A stretch of 64,000 bases of DNA from Anaeramoeba flamelloides (lineage: Eukaryota > Metamonada > Anaeramoebidae), in NCBI GenBank assembly GCA_027625915.1, contig JANTQA010000057.1:11532001-11596000 (forward strand), read 5' to 3'. Shown here one piece after another: positions 59,223-64,000 of this stretch; the first letter of the stretch is position 1, and each line of letters begins with the position of its first letter. The position numbers and the translations under genes were made by a program. Under the pieces are notes generated by a model. It did no database searches. It had not been told where the DNA came from and saw only the letters and a list, made by a program, of their open reading frames with translations.

Positions 59223-61541
59223 GACTAGAAACTCTTATTTATTTTTTTTCCCAAAGGTAATAGAGTACTTATTTACATAAGGATACAATTAAACTCGATA
59301 TGCAACTTCATTTGTCAACTTTCGAGAAATGAATAATCATTTTTAAAAGATTTCAAGTTTCCAGAGAAATTTACAGTTCAAAGATCTGATCCTTTTTTGT
59401 TTGGATTTTTGGAACAAATTAGAAAAATAAAAATCTGCAAAAAAATTTAATTTTGAAGCTATATCACTTTTAGTAATTTATGAGAGTCTTTATGAACAAG
59501 TAACGTTGAAACTTTAATCTTATTTTAAAAATACAATAAAAATAAATCAAAAATTGTATCCTTGAAGATCTAAAAAAATTGCTCATTTATTTTATTTTCA
59601 CAAATATTTATTCAATTTCTTGAAATTTAAAAGACAAGTCAATATTTTTTTTCAAATATCAAGAGTATAAAAAAGGAACTGTTTGGATTTTAAATCAGTT
59701 ATTTGCTAATATCTATTTTTTTTTTTGCAGATGATTTAATCTTAATTATAAAAGGAAATAAAAATTATTTAAATCAAAAATTAAATTCTATAAATGAATT
59801 AATTATTCAATTTGGATTAAAACCAAATAAAGATAAAACAGTTGTATAAAAAGATTTTAAAAAAATAAATATTTAGGTATTTATTTAGATAAAATTTCGC
59901 ATATAGTCTATAATTTAAAAAAATCTAAAGAGACGTTTAATAGCTGTAAACAATTATTTAACAACAATTTTCTTAACGATAACTTAAAAATAAGATTATT
60001 TAAATCTTTTATAGTAAGTCAATTAACATATGAATTAGAAAATTTTAATTCTGAAATAAAAACTTTAAATTACTTAAATTCTTGGATTAATTCATGTATT
60101 ACCAAAATATATAAAATAAACAGAAACAAACCAATCCTAATTTATAAAACAGAATTTAAAATTGAAAATCTGGTAATTTCGGTTAATAAAAAAATATTCA
60201 AATTTCAAAAAAAAAAAAAAAAAAATTTATCTCTCCCTTATTTGGAAAAATTAATAAAATTTAATCAAAGAATAAACAATAAAATCAATTGGAATTCAAA
60301 AGATTTAATCGAATTGAAAGAAGAAATTTGCAAATATACATATAATGAATTATTGAATTCCAAGAGCTGGAAGGTGCAGAAATATTTCAAAATAATAAAA
60401 TACCAAAACTCTTTATTTAAAACCCAAAGATATTTAAGTTATCCTTCAAGCTCAACAATCCTAAAATTCTGAACATTTACTAACTGCTTAAATAGATACT
60501 ATTATGTAATAAATAAAAATTCAACGAAATATTGTCCTTTATGTTTAAAGTATGAACATAAGGAAATAATAGAAGATATTAATCATTTTTTATGGGTATG
60601 TCCTTCTCATGAAAAAAATAGATTAATTTTTCTAAATAAATTAAAAGAAATAAATCTTAATGAATTGATTTTAAACTGTAATAGTTTGAAATTATTTTCA
60701 TTAATTAATAATTGTGAAATCTATGATTTTACGCTTAAATTTCTGAAAGGGAATTTAAGTCTAAGGGCAACTATAGTGTAATTTACACTTCTTTAACATT
60801 AAAAAAAAAATATCCATTTTTTTTTTTTTTTATTAGAATTATTTATTTGATTGTTTTATTTGTTGAAAAATCTTTGAAAAATTGAGAAATAAATGTATAG
60901 TCTATTTGATACATTTAACCAATGGGTTGTTGATGACTTACTGCAATAATTAAGATTGGGATATTAATTATTGATTATAAATAATCAAATTAAAAAGTAT
61001 TCCTCTAGATTATTAGATGAATTTTCCAGGTTTTAAAAAAGTAATTTGGGAGACTTTTTAATTTAATTTTTTGGTTCTTTTTCTCTAGTTTTTCAATTCA
61101 ATCCAGAGAAAAAATATATTTGAACTGTTCTTTAAATCAAAAAATTATATTTTTTACAAGTTGTAAAATACTTATTGTAATTTTTTTTGAAATTAAGAAG
61201 ATATTTTAAACTTGGTTATTATAGAACTTTGTGGTTTCATTTTTAAAGTATATTTTTGTACACTTCCTTTACAGTCAATAAGATTTCAATCTTCCTTTCA
61301 AAGAAAATATTTTTTTTTTAAATAATTCAGAAATATTTTGGATTTTGAACTTTTCAAAAATGAGAAAAATGGATCAAAGCTTTTTAAAAACAATAATTCA
61401 TTTCAGAAAATTGTATTAAAAGTAAAATCTTGTAGCTATCAGATTTTTACTTTGTTTTTCAGTTTCAAGATACGGTAAAATTTTTTTAAATTTGTTAGTA
61501 AATTTACTTGTAATTTTTTTTAGTTTACTAGTCCCTTAAAG
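59215..61541 (+). mobile_element. Element C3, TIR element split by a LINE insertion
   Basis: The terminal inverted repeats are CTTAAGGGACTAGAAACT and, at the right, TAGTTTACTAGTCCCTTAAAG. The parts 59215-59720 and 60811-61541 together match C1 and C2. The 1.08 kb in between is a LINE 3' fragment inserted in the T-rich tract that C1 and C2 show uninterrupted. Confidence 0.75.
59724..60810 (+). mobile_element. LINE 3' half (L2 copy): reverse transcriptase C-terminal part and zinc knuckle
   Basis: It starts within the catalytic core: FADDLILI is the reverse transcriptase active-site motif. FGLKPNKDKT and KYLGIYLDK follow in the order of non-LTR reverse transcriptases. After the thumb and connection region comes CPLCLKYEHKEIIEDINHFL then WVCPSHEKNR, the CCHC zinc knuckle, and the end DFTLKFLKGNLS with a stop at 60779-60781. 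One frameshift after KDKT and an in-frame stop near 60469 break the frame. It ends AGTGTAATTTACACTTCTT and an A tract (about 60800-60809). It is truncated at the 5' end and sits inside element C3. Confidence 0.9.
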
Positions 61542-63570
61542 CGAAAAATGAAAATTTTTTGACCATGTTGAGTATTGGAGATACTTATTTTTTGATTTGG
61601 GAGTAAATTAAGAGTGTTTTAATAGTTGTTCATAAGGGTTAAAAATGGTGAAAAATGAAAAAAAAATTGGTAATTATTCTTTTTTATTAGAAGGTTATGT
61701 TAGAATTTGAAAAAAGAAGAAAAAGTGTGTTGGATTGGAATTTGTTGAAATCCCAATTGTCCAAAAGAAAGATCATTTTTTCTCAATAAATCTTTATTAA
61801 AAAAAAACTCTTGTCTAATTGTCCCAAATTTATTCACAGAAGATCTTGGAATGAAAAATTCCACATACAACTTCCCAACTTAACACAATTCAATTTTTTT
61901 TGAAACAAAACAATTTCTTTTCTGCAAGAAACAAAACAAACAAACAAAAGTATATGTCCCTTCGAACCAAAAAACACTAAAAATGAAAAACTGATCAAAT
62001 ACTTTTGATTAATAAAATTAAAAAAACAAAATGATAAAATAAAAATAAATAAAGTTTCAATTTAGCTTTTTCTTGAAAACATTTTTTGCCAAAATCATTG
62101 ATTTCAACCTTGAAATTATGTATATTTTTAGATACACTTTCTTGTTTTAACTCATTTACAAAAACAAATTCTAAATTATGGGGAATTTTCTTTTCACAAA
62201 AGGCACTAATTTGGTCCTCAAATGTTTTTTTTAGTTATAAATGGTAAAATAAAAAAAAAGTGAAACTAAAAGGATAAACTTTCTGGAAAAGCATTCTAAT
62301 TTAATATATTAACTTATTCTTTGATTTCAAACTTTTCTCAACCCCAATTTTTCAAAAAAAAATAAAAAAGTGCACAGTAATTCCAAAAAATATTTTCGAT
62401 ATTCCAAAGTTGAGAGTGTTTTTATTCTAAAAAAAATTATCACAGTGTTTAATTGAATTAAGTTAGTTCTTAATTTCGAAAAATATTAATCAGAAAAAAA
62501 TAGTGCTTAATTTTATTAAGGACATATCAAAATAATAAAATAAAAAGAAATCAAATGTTTCGAGTATTCTGTAATAAAGGTTCTGTGTAAAATACAAAAA
62601 AGATTAAATACTAGATTCAAAAGCGTTTGTGGTAACTTCAGTCCTAGGGTAAAACAAAAATAACCGAACCAACAAGAGAAAACCACAACTCCTTTTGAAG
62701 GATTAATATGATTTGTTGTGACAATGAAATATCCAAGCAACCCAAATGGTCACCACTCATTTCCTCACGATCTTTTAAAGTTAGAGTCGTTTATTGAAAA
62801 TGTTTGAAATGATCGACAAGTTTCAATCTCAAAAAACTGTGATTCTTTTTCATTCCCACACTTCTTAGCAAGGTGTTCGAGTTTACCTATCTCAAATTTT
62901 TTTGTTCATTTTCAATGAAAAAAATTACAAAAAGACTTTTTTTGATCCCAATAGGAGATCTATTTTGAATGGAGCCGACTTTCAGAATTATAATGATATT
63001 GGATCGAAAGCCTTGGAGATAATTTTGTGGATTGCCAACATTGTCCTTGAATAACTTTTTGAAAAATCTGAATTCTATCAAACAAAATGAAATGGTTAAC
63101 GGTTGATTTTTTTTTTCTTTACAAATAATTGAAAACGAAAAACACAATATTTAATTGACTCCAAAAATCTTATGTCTTTTCACAATCTTTCAGCCTTTTC
63201 AAACTTTCAAACACTTTCCAACATTTGTAAAGGTGAAATGTTTTGAAAAAGTGATAATCTAACTAAAAGTATTAAGAATTTTTTTGGGGTTTTCTTTCAT
63301 TATTCAAAAAAAAAATTAATTTTGAGAAAATTAAAATTTCTAAAATTTTTTTTTCAAACCCAATGCGAAACCAAAATTTTTTTCCATTAATTATTCACCC
63401 ACGGCTTTTTTAACTTTCTTTCAATCCTTTCATAAATTAATATTTTGAAAATATTTGTCAAAAAAAACATTTATCAATCATTTCAAGACAATCAAAGAAC
63501 TCAAACAACTTCTTTATTTAGAAAGAAAACTGATCTTTCTCATATTCAGAAACCAAAAAAAAATAAACTT
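61542..63570. other. AT-rich intergenic DNA, no gene seen
   Basis: Open frames here are short and resemble nothing I know. At about 63158-63240 a sequence similar to one end of the N family (CCAAAAATCTTATGTCTTTT, then CTTTCAAACACTTTCCAACA) may be a decayed copy. Confidence 0.55.
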
Positions 63571-63716
63571 CACTACAAAAAATCTTATGACTTTTATAAT
63601 GCATATCAGCTTTACAACACATTACACTTTAAAGGTGTTGAAAAGTGTTTGAAAGGCTTGTTTATTATCTGAAAGTTTTTGAAAGCTTGAAAAAAGTCAT
63701 GAGATTTTTTGTAGTG
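63571..63716. mobile_element. MITE N1, 146 bp, immediately upstream of the metallophosphoesterase gene
   Basis: The ends are a 20-bp or longer inverted repeat: CACTACAAAAAATCTTATGA and TCATGAGATTTTTTGTAGTG. CACTACAAAAA recalls the termini of CACTA-type DNA transposons, but no clear target duplication is visible. It ends 38 bp before the start codon at 63755. Confidence 0.8.
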
Positions 63717-63754
63717 TCCTTTTACTTTATCATTATTTTTTTTTGTTCTCCATA

Positions 63755-64000
63755 ATGAAAACACACAGATCAATCTTTCTTCTTTTGTTATGTTATTTAA
63801 TTGTCCAAAGTTTGGCCACAAAACAATTTTTCAAGTTTAATGAAGATGGTGAATTTAAGATTGCACAATTTACTGATCTCCATTTTCGAGGAAAAACAGC
63901 TGATGCTGAGACAATTAATTTAGAACAAATTCTTTTAGATATTGAACAACCAGATTTCGTTGCAATAACAGGGGATAGTATTGATGGGAGATATTGTGAT
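63755..64000 (+). CDS. Secreted calcineurin-like metallophosphoesterase (5' part only)
   Basis: Eighty-two codons are present before the window ends. The N-terminus has a basic start and a hydrophobic core (SIFLLLLCYLIVQSLA), a signal peptide with likely cleavage near residue 21. After it come FKIAQFTDLHF, with the metal-binding DxH, and DFVAITGDSIDG, with the GD metal ligand, at the spacing of the calcineurin-like phosphoesterase fold. FKIAQFTDLHFRGK with an E...L...QPD.V..TGD pattern is like the Dcr2 / purple acid phosphatase 16/29 subgroup. It is expected to be a secreted or lysosomal/vacuolar metal-dependent phosphatase, and the substrate cannot be told from this fragment. The remaining motifs (GNHE, H...H) would lie outside the window. 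Confidence 0.88.
   Translation, partial: MKTHRSIFLLLLCYLIVQSLATKQFFKFNEDGEFKIAQFTDLHFRGKTADAETINLEQILLDIEQPDFVAITGDSIDGRYCD

Noticed and set aside
63445-63672. Plus-strand open frames just upstream of the metallophosphoesterase
   Set aside because: They overlap MITE N1, have no recognisable features and are not in frame with the phosphatase start.

Overview
The window is very AT-rich nuclear DNA from a protist with spliceosomal introns (GT...AG, several interrupting codons after the first base). Long A and T runs are everywhere, and there are only about eight protein-coding loci in 64 kb. The gene content is a cytoskeleton and small-GTPase signalling repertoire typical of amoeboid protists: an LRR-ankyrin-RGS protein with a probable CARMIL-like PH module, a RhoGEF with three PH-like domains, a calponin-homology exon, and a Rab24-like GTPase. 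Phosphoglycerate kinase, mannose-1-phosphate guanylyltransferase, a CDC123/D123-like protein and a secreted metallophosphoesterase are also present. An anaerobic amoeba such as Anaeramoeba is my best guess from composition and domain mix, but this is inference, not identification.

Layout: 1-2979 holds a LINE 3' fragment and no gene. 2980-17721 (minus) is best read as one gene of about 14.7 kb. Its 5' exons (17721-16974) encode a CARMIL-like PH module, then come a 4.6 kb intron, an LRR exon (12364-11795), a 6.06 kb intron, and a last exon (5738-2980) with LRRs, an acidic stretch, ankyrin repeats and an RGS-like domain. Both long introns are full of dispersed elements. 22119-23593 (minus) is two-exon phosphoglycerate kinase. 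26537-31831 (minus) is the RhoGEF. 36635-36905 (minus) is an orphan CH-domain first exon. 42273-43469 (minus) is GDP-mannose pyrophosphorylase. 50987-52363 (minus) and 52927-56803 (plus) are a divergent pair: a tail-anchored D123-like protein and a five-exon Rab24-like GTPase. A metallophosphoesterase begins at 63755 and runs off the right edge.

Most of the remainder is repeats. I can align several families by eye within the window. They are non-LTR retrotransposon (LINE) 3' fragments of two lineages, and at least eight families of short terminal-inverted-repeat or foldback elements, here called A/B, C, D, E, F, G, H, K and N. There is also a structured 150-bp repeat (J) and an A-rich dispersed repeat (M). 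Several are nested (E in D, A in C, a LINE in C, and J-LINE-J in B), which gives a relative insertion history.

The genes do not form a pathway. RhoGEF, Rab, RGS, CH and LRR proteins share a theme of G-protein and actin signalling. All coordinates and splice junctions come from reading the sequence, and no search was run.
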